In this document: piece after piece, positions 7,738 through 15,724 of the stretch
Layout of the letters: each line of letters starts with the position of its first letter
Numbering within the stretch: the stretch's first letter is position 1
Virus record (IMG/VR): IMGVR_UViG_3300013018_000011
Span: 1-30,977 of that record
DNA from: a virus
Reading direction: 5' to 3' (one strand)
Length of the DNA: 30,977 bases
The notes under the pieces: model-generated
Told to the model about the DNA's origin: nothing
Databases searched by the model: none
What the model saw: only the letters and a program-made list of their open reading frames with translations
Program-made: the position numbers and the translations under genes

Positions 7738-8514
7738 TTATTTTAAAACTTGTAGTATTATATCACCATATTTAATTCCATCAAATCCATATTTATATCC
7801 TAATTCAGAAACACATCTGGATATTAATTTATTTTTAGGTATATCATTTTTATTTGCTAAATAATCAAAATCTACACCTTTAAACCAATATTCAGCCAAT
7901 TTAAATACTGGATTAATATTATTTTCAAAAACAATATCTAAATCATCAGTATCTAAAACATTATCCATTTCTATTTCATATTTATTATACCCTTTTATTG
8001 GTTGTAATGAAAAGAAATTTCCTGATTTAGAGTCATCTTTAATAGGTTTATTTCTATATCCAATTAATTTTCTCTTTTTACCACCGTAAATATTTTCATC
8101 ATAAAAATACTCGTCTCTAATAATATCAAAAACATTAATTTCATCAGGATAAGTTATTAAATTTTCTTGTTTTTCTTTAAAATTTATTATATCTTGAATT
8201 CTATTCAATTCTCTTATTGCTTCTAAATATGGTAACATGATTATAATACCTTTAATAGGTTTATTATATGATAAACAACTACCATATCTATGATGACCGT
8301 CTAATACTTTCAAATCCTTAGACAACCAAATATAATCATCAGAATAATCTTGTATTTTATCTAAAAAAACAATACCCTGAGAAGGTTTTATTGTATCTGG
8401 ATTTAAAAGTGTTTTTTTATACGGTATTTTTTCATCATCAAAATATTTCAACACAACATTAAATGGTGATGAGATTTGTGGTAAATACTTTGGTTTATAA
8501 TTAATGTCAATCAT
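7738..8514 (-). CDS. ParB/sulfiredoxin-like domain protein
   Basis: A 258-residue protein whose N-terminal part carries the ParB/Srx signature: 'INPDTIKPSQG'-like substrate loop (LLNPDTIKPSQGIVFLDKI, about 37-55) followed by 'KVLDGHHRYGSCLSYNKPIKGIII' (about 68-92), where DGHHR matches the 'DG.HR' nucleotide-binding motif. The family includes ParB CTPases, nucleases and sulfiredoxins, so the activity cannot be fixed from the motif. The C-terminal half (about 110-258) is unassigned and no helix-turn-helix typical of plasmid ParB is obvious, so a partition role is unlikely. It has its own late-type motif 13 nt before the ATG. Confidence 0.7.
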   Translation of the reverse strand: MIDINYKPKYLPQISSPFNVVLKYFDDEKIPYKKTLLNPDTIKPSQGIVFLDKIQDYSDDYIWLSKDLKVLDGHHRYGSCLSYNKPIKGIIIMLPYLEAIRELNRIQDIINFKEKQENLITYPDEINVFDIIRDEYFYDENIYGGKKRKLIGYRNKPIKDDSKSGNFFSLQPIKGYNKYEIEMDNVLDTDDLDIVFENNINPVFKLAEYWFKGVDFDYLANKNDIPKNKLISRCVSELGYKYGFDGIKYGDIILQVLK

Positions 8515-8527
8515 TATTAATTTTTTA

Positions 8528-8537
8528 TATAAATAGT
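8528..8537 (-). promoter_or_regulatory. Late-promoter-like motif before ParB-like gene
   Basis: ACTATTTATA on the minus strand, flanked by TTTAA and TATAAAA, 13 nt upstream of the ATG at 8514. Same sequence and spacing as at the gp25 and tail-fibre starts, so a late promoter is inferred for the 8514-7332 pair. Confidence 0.6.
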
Positions 8538-8543
8538 TTAAAT

Positions 8544-9044
8544 TTATTTAAATTGTTTATATATTTCTTCTTTTATTATTTGTAATAGATTGTATTTATC
8601 ACCATATTCATCTTTAAATTTATCAAACTCAATTAATTCTTTTTCTCTATCGTCATAAATATTAATTGTTTTTGTATTCTCGTCAACAAAACTAAGAATT
8701 CTCTCAACTTTATCAGCACCACCTTTTTTAAACGAATATTCATCAAAAACAATATTATTTTTTTCTAATACTTTTAAAACATCATCTTTTAATTTATACA
8801 TTCTATTAGTTAATAATATTGTTTTAATATTGTTATTCTTTGCATCACCTAACCATTTAGAATAAACGGTATCATTTACTTCAATATTAAAAACATCTAA
8901 ATCCAATGATTCTTTTCTCCCCCACCATCCTTTATGAGGGTATTCATTACCTGTTTTATCTTTATATATTTTCTTACCTTTCTCTGGTTCATATGTATTA
9001 AACAATGTACCATCAAAATCGTAAAACGAAATTTCTGTAATCAT
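8544..9044 (-). CDS. HAD-superfamily hydrolase, possible nucleotide/RNA-end phosphatase
   Basis: I choose the ATG at 9042-9044 (166 residues), not the in-frame one at 9089. It brings the catalytic motif close to the N-terminus, avoids a 38-bp overlap, and is preceded by AAAGAGAAT, one of the few Shine-Dalgarno-like stretches here. HAD motif I is 'FYDFDGTLF' (Asp9, Asp11), motif II 'ILLTNR', motif III lysine probably in 'KKGGADKVERIL', and motif IV 'IYDDREKEL'. The DxDGT pair means a phosphotransferase/phosphatase. The compact layout with 'YDDREKELIEF' resembles HAD domains linked to RNA repair, which fits the neighbouring 2H and CCA-adding genes, but the substrate is inferred from context only. 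Confidence 0.78.
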   Translation of the reverse strand: MITEISFYDFDGTLFNTYEPEKGKKIYKDKTGNEYPHKGWWGRKESLDLDVFNIEVNDTVYSKWLGDAKNNNIKTILLTNRMYKLKDDVLKVLEKNNIVFDEYSFKKGGADKVERILSFVDENTKTINIYDDREKELIEFDKFKDEYGDKYNLLQIIKEEIYKQFK

Positions 9045-9051
9045 ATTCTCT

Positions 9052-9438
9052 TTATTTATATGGTACTTCTTGAACTGTACCGTGAACAACTAATTTATTA
9101 TCAATATCTTTCCAATTATTTAATTTATTACTCATGAATGGTTTACCACCATTTCCCCTATTAACTGCTAATGTTATGTGAGGAATTTTATTCTTTGATG
9201 GATAACCATAAACACCAACAGCAACAACTTTATAATCAAATCCTAAACTATGAACAACTAATTTAACATTCTTACCAATATCTTCTTTTTTAAATGGTTT
9301 TGTCAATTCACCCATAGTAATGGTCATGTGATGTGCAATAATTTCAAAAGTATCTGGTATAAACTCTTCAAAATTATTTATTAATTCTTGTCTCGATTTA
9401 TCATCTAAAACAACTGCAGAATAAGAAATTTTACTCAT
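9052..9438 (-). CDS. 2H phosphoesterase (LigT/CPDase-like)
   Basis: A 128-residue single-domain protein with the two signature tetrapeptides of the 2H superfamily: 'HHMTITMG' (about 36-43) and 'PHITLAVN' (about 86-93). The two histidines cooperate in hydrolysing 2',3'-cyclic phosphates or 2'-5' linkages of RNA or cyclic nucleotides. The body 'GKNVKLVVHSLGFDYKVVAVGVYGYPS' is similar in pattern to the phosphodiesterase domain of fungal tRNA ligase. Its start overlaps the end of the large 2H/CCA fusion by 8 bp, and the HAD hydrolase follows 7 nt later, so the three are expressed together. It may open cyclic phosphate ends at RNA breaks or degrade a cyclic nucleotide signal; the sequence does not separate these. 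Confidence 0.85.
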   Translation of the reverse strand: MSKISYSAVVLDDKSRQELINNFEEFIPDTFEIIAHHMTITMGELTKPFKKEDIGKNVKLVVHSLGFDYKVVAVGVYGYPSKNKIPHITLAVNRGNGGKPFMSNKLNNWKDIDNKLVVHGTVQEVPYK

Positions 9439-11494
9439 TTTTATTATTTATAAATTCAACAATATTATTAAAATCATTATCTAACTTATCAGCATATATA
9501 TTGATTAACACTTTTCTCAACATATCACCAATTTCCTTACCTTTTAATCCTAATTTAATCAAATCATTACCATTAACAGCCAAATCTTTATTTGTTAAAG
9601 GATATTTACCGTTTTTTAATTCTTTTATCGTTTCATACAAATTATCCGGTAATATTTTACTATTCAATATGTTTGGTGTTATTTTATTTAAATTAAAAAC
9701 TAACACTCTATTTTCAACATTATTGTTTGAAACATTGTCATAAGCATAACTTAACCCTTTAATAATTTTATAATTATCCAGATCACCATCCAACTCATTT
9801 TTATAAAATTCTGCTGAATCATCAACCAAATTATGTGATAACATCCATACAAATTCGCCAATATTTTCAATTAAATCCCACTTATGACTTATTAATATTC
9901 CTTTATCATTACCAAAAATATTTTTTAATAAACCACTTTCTTTTAATAATTTAGCACCTACAAAAGGATTCCCCTTTGTAACAATTTTATCAAATTCAGT
10001 CAATATTCTCTCCGATGGAATTTCTTTTATTCTATGTGCATTATTTTGTATTGCTTTTAAAGTATTCTCTTCAATTTTAAAACCAAACCGAGCAGAAAAT
10101 TGGATTGAACGAAGCATTCTTAATGGATCATCAGAAAAAGCATCTGGATTAACCATTGAAATTTGTCTTTTCTTAATATCTTCTAACCCACCAAATGGAT
10201 CAATAATATTACCATCCAAATCTTTTGCTAATGCATTGATTGTTAAATCTCTTCTATAAAGGTCGTCTTCTATTGATAAATTATGGTCTGATTTAACTTC
10301 AAATCCTTTATGACCACCCTCTCCAGTAGGTTTTTCACTTCTAGGAATCGCAATATCTACATCCTCACCCTCATATCCTTCTGGTTTAAATTTTAATACT
10401 CCAAAACTTTTACCAACAGAATCCACTTTACCATATTTAGACACTATATTTTCAATACTATCCATTGGAACACCAGTTATTAGTATATCCAAATCCTTAG
10501 ATTCTTTACCTAATAATTCATCTCTAACAATACCCCCAACAGAATATATTTGACCACCCTTTTCTTGAATGTCTTTAATAAAAGGTAACTCATTTAATTT
10601 AATAGTATCTTCATTCATAATCGTTTTATTTTCATTTATGTCAAAAGTACTATTAATATTGTTACTAGCCAAATCTTTAAAATTATTTAACACATCATGA
10701 GTTTCATTATTACTGTTTTCTGATTTAGAATATTTAAAATATAAACCTTTTATTGTTAAGGGTTTATCAAAATCAAATTTATATTTATTACCTGTACCAG
10801 ATTTAACATATGCAATTGTCATATGTGGTTTATAATCAGGGTAATTATTTCTATAATCAAACTTTTTTGTTAATACGAAATTTAATTTATGTAATAATTC
10901 TGAATTAACATTAAATTTAACAACATCAAACTCATCATTTTCAAAACAATCAATACTTTCAATATTGACTTCAATATCTGGTTTAACTAATTTTTCAACA
11001 AGATTTAATACATCTTTTTCTGATATGTTATTATTAATACCATATAAAATAGTTACATGAGGTTCATCTTCAATACCATATCCTTCAACATTATATAAAT
11101 CATCATTTTTTATCTTACTAGTTATTATATTCCATTTGGGTATATCAAAAAATAACATCAAACAACCAGTATAAGTATTATTTTCCTCTTCATTAATAGT
11201 CGATAATTCTATATTGGATATATCACCTTGATTACAAGCAGCACTTGTATTACCCAAACCACCAATTTTACATTTGTTTTTAATATTAACTGCTTTAACA
11301 TTATCCATATATGATTTTTTTCTTTCATTTGTTAAATCACCAGTAAACCCGTGTTTTGTCCAATAAAGAGAACCACCATTTTCATCAACGTAATGAGGGG
11401 TTATAGCAAAACCACCATACCCCCCATCATTCTTAATTCGATCGTCTAACATCATATCGTTCTTAACAATCTCATCGTATTCATGTTTTTTCAT
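9431..11494 (-). CDS. 2H phosphoesterase fused to CCA-adding enzyme
   Basis: A 687-residue three-part protein. Residues 1-100 are of unknown function, with a 'KCKIGGLGNTSAACNQGDI' segment (74-92). Residues about 108-257 form a 2H phosphoesterase with 'PHVTILYG' (His146) and 'PHMTIAYV' (His224). Residues about 305-687 form a class II CCA-adding enzyme/poly(A) polymerase-type nucleotidyltransferase: 'VGGIVRDELLG' (319-329), metal-binding 'DLDIL' (Asp334, Asp336), 'RRDLTINALA' (414-423), 'DPFGG' (432-436), 'DDPLRMLRSIQFSARFGF' (455-472) and 'IPSERI' (492-497). It would add CCA to tRNA 3' ends while the 2H domain treats 2'/3' phosphates. The phage tRNA-Ser lacks an encoded CCA. A single gene product is likely, as there is no internal stop; the Met at about 293 could give a separate nucleotidyltransferase. 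Exact substrate specificity is unproven. Confidence 0.9.
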   Translation of the reverse strand: MKKHEYDEIVKNDMMLDDRIKNDGGYGGFAITPHYVDENGGSLYWTKHGFTGDLTNERKKSYMDNVKAVNIKNKCKIGGLGNTSAACNQGDISNIELSTINEEENNTYTGCLMLFFDIPKWNIITSKIKNDDLYNVEGYGIEDEPHVTILYGINNNISEKDVLNLVEKLVKPDIEVNIESIDCFENDEFDVVKFNVNSELLHKLNFVLTKKFDYRNNYPDYKPHMTIAYVKSGTGNKYKFDFDKPLTIKGLYFKYSKSENSNNETHDVLNNFKDLASNNINSTFDINENKTIMNEDTIKLNELPFIKDIQEKGGQIYSVGGIVRDELLGKESKDLDILITGVPMDSIENIVSKYGKVDSVGKSFGVLKFKPEGYEGEDVDIAIPRSEKPTGEGGHKGFEVKSDHNLSIEDDLYRRDLTINALAKDLDGNIIDPFGGLEDIKKRQISMVNPDAFSDDPLRMLRSIQFSARFGFKIEENTLKAIQNNAHRIKEIPSERILTEFDKIVTKGNPFVGAKLLKESGLLKNIFGNDKGILISHKWDLIENIGEFVWMLSHNLVDDSAEFYKNELDGDLDNYKIIKGLSYAYDNVSNNNVENRVLVFNLNKITPNILNSKILPDNLYETIKELKNGKYPLTNKDLAVNGNDLIKLGLKGKEIGDMLRKVLINIYADKLDNDFNNIVEFINNKNE

Positions 11495-12210
11495 TATTTT
11501 TTTCTTTTTAAACTCCTAATAGTTTCCTTAACAATTTCTTGAACCGTTTCTTTATTATTAACAATACCTTGATTCATCTTTTCTGTTAAGAACACTTCAG
11601 TAATAACTTCTTTAATTATTTCATTAATTCTATTACCAAAATATTTTTCAAATATTCCAATAACTTGTTCTTCAAAATTACTTGGGATATTCCCTACATT
11701 CTGTTGTCCACTATTTTGTTGAGTATACTGATGTTTAATATATTCTTCAGGTGCTAAATTTAAATCTTTACCAGCCCTTTTATTGTATTCTTGAGTTCTT
11801 CTTTCTATTTCACGATATAAATCATCATCTCTTTCAGTTCCAAATCCATTTAAATCATTATTAGTATTAGGAATACCGCCATTATTTTGAAACCTATCAG
11901 CTTCTTCAAATAAACCACCTGAACTATGTTGTTGTTTTTGTGGTGTTGTTTTCTTTGGTTGTGGTGAAGATGAAGTATGTTTCATTATTGGATCACCAGA
12001 AAACTCATCACTTTTCATTGCGACTCTTTTCAAATGTTCAGTTGATTCATTTTGAGTATTATGTTGCCATGCTTCAACCAATCCCTTTAAAAATGGTTTT
12101 TTTATATTTTTAGTTGTTTCTATCCCTAAAGTTTGATTCCTACTACTTTGCTCTTGCTTTAAAGAATCTATATCTTTTTTTAATTTACTTAAATCTAACT
12201 TATCACTCAT
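11494..12210 (-). CDS. Uncharacterised Gln/Asn-rich protein with helical ends
   Basis: A 238-residue protein. The N-terminus is a charged helix (LDLSKLKKDIDSLKQEQ), the middle (about 80-175) is low-complexity and rich in Gln, Asn, Ser, Gly and Pro, and the C-terminus is a long helix (about 180-235) ending in 'KRKK'. This bipartite layout, with flexible centre and helical ends, is common in phage scaffold, head or internal proteins, but I cannot identify it. It is the first gene of the unit that continues into the 2H/CCA fusion, sharing one base with that gene's start. Confidence 0.6.
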   Translation of the reverse strand: MSDKLDLSKLKKDIDSLKQEQSSRNQTLGIETTKNIKKPFLKGLVEAWQHNTQNESTEHLKRVAMKSDEFSGDPIMKHTSSSPQPKKTTPQKQQHSSGGLFEEADRFQNNGGIPNTNNDLNGFGTERDDDLYREIERRTQEYNKRAGKDLNLAPEEYIKHQYTQQNSGQQNVGNIPSNFEEQVIGIFEKYFGNRINEIIKEVITEVFLTEKMNQGIVNNKETVQEIVKETIRSLKRKK

Positions 12211-12232
12211 AATATAAATTTTTACTATTTTT

Positions 12233-12242
12233 TATAAATAGT
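12233..12242 (-). promoter_or_regulatory. Late-promoter-like motif before RNA-repair unit
   Basis: ACTATTTATA on the minus strand followed by AAAAAA, 22 nt before the ATG at 12210. The spacing is longer than the 13-16 nt at the other copies, but the core and the TTATA flank are identical to the gp25 copy. It would drive 12210, the 2H/CCA fusion, the small 2H gene and the HAD gene. Confidence 0.6.
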
Positions 12243-12251
12243 TATAAATTT

Positions 12252-13058
12252 TTATTTCTCTAAACTTTTTTTGAATAATTCTCTTTGTTTATCGAAAAAG
12301 GCTTTAGTAGGTCTTTTAAAATCATTATATTTAACAAACAATTCTTTTAAATTACCAATAACATTATCGTTATCATATTTATTTTTACTTTTTTCAGTTA
12401 CTGCAACAATATTACCATTTTCATTATAAACTAAATAATAATCTTTAGGCGATTTTTTTCTGTGTTTAGTAACTAATTCATAAAAATCGTTGATTTTCTT
12501 TTTAAAAATTTGTTTTTTATTTTTTTTATCATCATAAAAGTTCTTAAACTTTTTTGATTGTTTATCGAATTGACTTAATTTATCAGAATATTTATCTGGT
12601 TCTTTAATCGAAGATAATCCATCTACATTAATATTTGATTCATCTGGATCAATGGCATATATTATATCACTCATTTCTTTATCATCTGGGTTATAATTAG
12701 GTCGTATTTTTTTGAAATGTTTACCAGTTATTAACATAGATGTTATACCATCAACATAAAACAATCTCCATCCCGGCAATATATCATGATCGGGACGTGG
12801 TTTTCTAGTTATACCTCTATGACTATCACTAGCACCATTTTGTTGCCATGCTCTTAAAACAAGATTTCCAGCCTTTGATTTACCAATCAAAAATGGTTCA
12901 ATTGTTCTATAACCCTTTAAAGTTACCCCTGCTCCATCAGCACTTTTACCTTCAACACCTGCATAATAAATATAAATAACCTTACGATCTTTAATAGTAT
13001 CAATAAGATCATTTCTATTGACAACTTCTGTTAACAATATTTTATTATTTTTCATCAT
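12252..13058 (-). CDS. WYL-like domain protein with charged C-terminal region
   Basis: A 268-residue protein. Residues about 15-125 follow the pattern of the WYL (Sm-like) domain: 'LIDTIKDRKVIYIYYAG' , then 'GYRTIEPFLIGKSKAGNLVLRAWQ', and 'PGWRLFYVDGITSMLITGKHF', that is a strand with Tyr-Tyr, an R-x-I-x-P strand and a 'WRLFYVD-x-I' strand. WYL domains bind nucleic-acid or nucleotide ligands and occur in regulators and defence proteins. The rest (about 150-268) is very rich in Lys/Asp/Asn and contains 'YLVYNENGNIVAVTEK'. No helix-turn-helix is present, so it is not a standard WYL transcription regulator. Its ATG overlaps the TGA of the upstream homing endonuclease by 4 bp. Confidence 0.6.
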   Translation of the reverse strand: MMKNNKILLTEVVNRNDLIDTIKDRKVIYIYYAGVEGKSADGAGVTLKGYRTIEPFLIGKSKAGNLVLRAWQQNGASDSHRGITRKPRPDHDILPGWRLFYVDGITSMLITGKHFKKIRPNYNPDDKEMSDIIYAIDPDESNINVDGLSSIKEPDKYSDKLSQFDKQSKKFKNFYDDKKNKKQIFKKKINDFYELVTKHRKKSPKDYYLVYNENGNIVAVTEKSKNKYDNDNVIGNLKELFVKYNDFKRPTKAFFDKQRELFKKSLEK

Positions 13059-14707
13059 AATACCATTTCATATTTAATATTACCACAATCATATATCCAA
13101 TTATAATTATTATTCCTCATATTTTCAAATTCTGTTAAGTTTTTATCAAAATATTTCAATTGTTTTTTTAATTTATTTTTTTGGTATTTAATTCTACTCT
13201 CCAAATCAATAGTATTATTTTTAAAATAAAAATAATTTGGATTACTTATATGCACCTTTTTAAAACCATTTTTTAAATATAAATTATTATATAAATCAGT
13301 ATATCTTAAATCTGCAAAAGTTATTATTTTTTCACAATTATACTGTTTTATAAAATGCTTTAAAAGCTTACTAAAACCGCCAACAACAATGTATTTTGAT
13401 GCAAATCTATTTAAATCCCAATAATTAGAATTATTTTTAAAACCAATAACAGAAACCAATTCATCTTCATAAAACAATCCATATTTTACACTACACTTAT
13501 TATATCCTTGTATATGATATTTATTTAAAAATTCTTTAAATAAATTATTATTAATTTCAAATATTTTTGTTTTTCGTGCATAAATTTTTTTAGTGTTATT
13601 AATACCAATAATATGTTTTAATTTCGATTTAACAATTTCTTTTTTTAACAACCATTCATTTTCAAAAATAGAAACCAATCTAATATTATTTTTATATGCA
13701 TCCTCCATCTTATTTTTATGATAATATTTATCGTTTTTAAATAAATTTGAATGCCAATATAAACCACAATATTCTATCCCTATGTTTTTATCTGGTAATA
13801 AAATATCTATTTCTTTACCATCTAATATTTTTCTATTATTTCTTACTATTTTTCCATTGTAAATACTTTTAATATATTCATAAATATCATTTTCAGATTT
13901 TGATATTATTTGTCCACATTTTCCACAACCATGTCCAGATAAATGATCTCTAGGCGGTTGTTCAAAAATACCATGTATAGGACAAATTATATTAACTTTA
14001 ATATTACTATTAACATATTCAACCAACGAATAATCGTATTTATTATTGTGTCTTAAATTACCTTTTTTTATAAAAGAATCTAAATCATCTCTTTTAGCAT
14101 CAATAATATTTTTACTGGAACATTTAGGGCAATTACAACCTTTAATATGAAATTTAGGCGTTTGTTCAAAAACTCCATGTATTGGACATATAATTTTTAC
14201 TCTTTCATTATATGAATTATATTTAACCAACGAATAATCATATTTATCTTTATGTGTTTCTTTAAACTTCTTGATTATATCTTCATTAGTATGTTTTCTT
14301 TGATCATATGAACATTTTTTACATCCATTTGTCTTATAATGCCTAATTGGAGTTTGTTCAAAAACTCCATGTATTGGACATATAATTTTCACATTAGTTT
14401 TATTATTTACATACTCAACCAATGAATAATCATATTTATTATTATGTATTTTATTTGATTTATCTATAAAATATTTTTTCTCCTTATTTTTTTTTACTTT
14501 ATTATTTTTATATTTTGAACACTCCGTGCATTCATATCCATTCAATAAATCATTAGGAGTTTTAAAAAAAACTCCATGTATTGAGCATATAATTTTTACT
14601 TTAGTTTTACTATTAACATATTCAACTAAAGAATAATCATATTTATCACCATATTTATTTATTGCTTTTTCAATAAATGTCTTTTTTCTATCAATCATCT
14701 TTATCAC
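13055..14707 (-). CDS. Homing-endonuclease-like protein: four zinc repeats, EDxHD nuclease, GNAT-like tail
   Basis: A 550-residue multidomain protein. Four repeats of about 42 residues (22-63, 91-132, 155-196, 223-264) each read 'KYDYSLV-x-Y...IICPIHG-x-FEQTP...C-x2-C', giving a Cx2H/Cx2C zinc site; these are probably DNA-binding modules. Residues about 270-350 form a Vsr-like/EDxHD nuclease: 'EIDILLPDKNIGIEYCGLYWHS' region with Asp301, Glu312 and His319. Residues about 388-495 ('HIQGYNKCSVKYGLFYEDELVSVIGF', 'VVGGFSKLLKHF', 'ITFADLRYTDLYNNLYLKNGF') look like a GNAT/Mom-like fold. It sits tightly between two genes (3-nt gap and 4-bp overlap), as expected for a mobile gene that does not disturb its operon. 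Met4 at 14698 is an alternative start. Confidence 0.8.
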   Translation of the reverse strand: MIKMIDRKKTFIEKAINKYGDKYDYSLVEYVNSKTKVKIICSIHGVFFKTPNDLLNGYECTECSKYKNNKVKKNKEKKYFIDKSNKIHNNKYDYSLVEYVNNKTNVKIICPIHGVFEQTPIRHYKTNGCKKCSYDQRKHTNEDIIKKFKETHKDKYDYSLVKYNSYNERVKIICPIHGVFEQTPKFHIKGCNCPKCSSKNIIDAKRDDLDSFIKKGNLRHNNKYDYSLVEYVNSNIKVNIICPIHGIFEQPPRDHLSGHGCGKCGQIISKSENDIYEYIKSIYNGKIVRNNRKILDGKEIDILLPDKNIGIEYCGLYWHSNLFKNDKYYHKNKMEDAYKNNIRLVSIFENEWLLKKEIVKSKLKHIIGINNTKKIYARKTKIFEINNNLFKEFLNKYHIQGYNKCSVKYGLFYEDELVSVIGFKNNSNYWDLNRFASKYIVVGGFSKLLKHFIKQYNCEKIITFADLRYTDLYNNLYLKNGFKKVHISNPNYFYFKNNTIDLESRIKYQKNKLKKQLKYFDKNLTEFENMRNNNYNWIYDCGNIKYEMVL

Positions 14708-14710
14708 TCA

Positions 14711-14953
14711 TTAAACAGTACCCGATTCACCATATTCATTATTACTATTATATTTATTCTTTGCTATTAAAGTTTCTCTTTGTTTAATATCAACAGAGGT
14801 TCCAATTGTACCATTAAGTTCACCCCTACCATGTTCATCACCGTCAGACAAAGCATTCTTATGTGAATTAGTATATTCATTATTTCTATTGTAAGAATTT
14901 TTAGCGATTAATTTCTCCCTATATTCTTTTCCCGATTCTAATAATCTACTCAT
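14711..14953 (-). CDS. Small protein with a duplicated 16-residue motif
   Basis: An 80-residue hydrophilic protein. Residues 12-27 (REKLIAKNSYNRNNEY) and 59-74 (RETLIAKNKYNSNNEY) are near-identical repeats separated by an acidic Gly-rich linker (SDGDEHGRGELNG). Duplicated short motifs with flexible linkers may bind a repeated partner such as a capsid lattice or DNA. No family I can name. It is 12 nt downstream of the Nudix gene and 3 nt upstream of the mobile endonuclease gene. Confidence 0.6.
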   Translation of the reverse strand: MSRLLESGKEYREKLIAKNSYNRNNEYTNSHKNALSDGDEHGRGELNGTIGTSVDIKQRETLIAKNKYNSNNEYGESGTV

Positions 14954-14965
14954 AATATTATTTTT

Positions 14966-15724
14966 TTAGTATTTAGTTATTGCAATTGAAATATATTCCA
15001 TTAAATTAGGAACAGTATTTAAAAATTTTATTTCTGGTTCAGAAAACCATCCATATCCAGAGTTTTCTTCATCTAATGTAATATCTTCATCACTTCCTTC
15101 ATATTTGCAAACATAAACATATTCAACATTGTTATTTCTGATAATAGAAAAGGAAGCAATATATTTATTTATTTCTATATTTGTTTCTTCTTTAATCTCT
15201 CTATTTAATGCATCAATTATTTTTTCATTTTTATTAATTATACCACCGGGTAACGACCATTTATTTGGTTCCCATTGGTCTTCATATGAAGACCTTTTTA
15301 ATAAAAGTACTCTATTTTCATTATTAAAAATAACACAAACAACATTTAAATTTAAATCATTAATAGATTCAGTTAATTTGTGATTATTTTTGTTTGTTAA
15401 CGAAAGATTATTTTTGAAATCTTTTGTTGTTTTATCGTAAATCTCAACACCCTTTCTTTCTTTTTTTAAAGTTTGTTCAACAAAATCTTTCATTAAATCA
15501 CCACCACTCAAATTATATTTTATTTCATCTTCCTTATTTTTTTCATATTCATCATAAAAATTTTTTAATCTTTTTAATCCAGAATAAGTAATACTCTTAG
15601 TTTTCAACAAATTTTTACCTCTTTTCACACCATCATGATCTGAATGAACCAATACTTGTTTATTTATATAGTTTAATATTTTATCTGGTATTTTATAATC
15701 ATTACCATATAATTTACTATTCAT
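14966..15724 (-). CDS. Nudix hydrolase with extra N-terminal domain
   Basis: A 252-residue protein. Residues about 125-250 form a Nudix domain: 'NVVCVIFNNENRVLLLKRS' strands, then 'KWSLPGGIINKNEKIIDALNREIKEETNI', which matches the Nudix box G-x5-E-x7-REUxEExGU except that the usual Gly is Asn. Nudix enzymes cut nucleoside diphosphates linked to another group, such as mutagenic NTPs, NAD, ADP-ribose or RNA caps; which is not visible here. The N-terminal 110 residues are unassigned, with 'HSDHDGVKRGKNLLKTKSITYSGLKRLKNFYD' (about 32-64). The gene overlaps its upstream neighbour by 8 bp. Confidence 0.85.
   Translation of the reverse strand: MNSKLYGNDYKIPDKILNYINKQVLVHSDHDGVKRGKNLLKTKSITYSGLKRLKNFYDEYEKNKEDEIKYNLSGGDLMKDFVEQTLKKERKGVEIYDKTTKDFKNNLSLTNKNNHKLTESINDLNLNVVCVIFNNENRVLLLKRSSYEDQWEPNKWSLPGGIINKNEKIIDALNREIKEETNIEINKYIASFSIIRNNNVEYVYVCKYEGSDEDITLDEENSGYGWFSEPEIKFLNTVPNLMEYISIAITKY

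Noticed and set aside
7738-8514. Plasmid/phage partition ParB
   Set aside because: Only the DGHHR-type motif is present; no obvious helix-turn-helix and no ParA-like neighbour or parS-like repeats in the window.
9053-9060. TATAAATA on the minus strand just before the HAD gene, a perfect T4 late promoter core
   Set aside because: It lies inside the coding end of the 2H gene, without the ACTATTTATA context, and single 8-mers of this composition are expected by chance here.
8544-11494. Complete RNA-ligase repair pathway
   Set aside because: No RNA ligase or polynucleotide kinase motif (KxxDG, or a P-loop beside the HAD) was found in the window, so a full cut-and-seal pathway is not claimed.
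13055-13058. Frameshift between the zinc-repeat endonuclease and the WYL-like gene
   Set aside because: The 4-bp overlap is a normal stop/start coupling and both proteins are complete at both ends.
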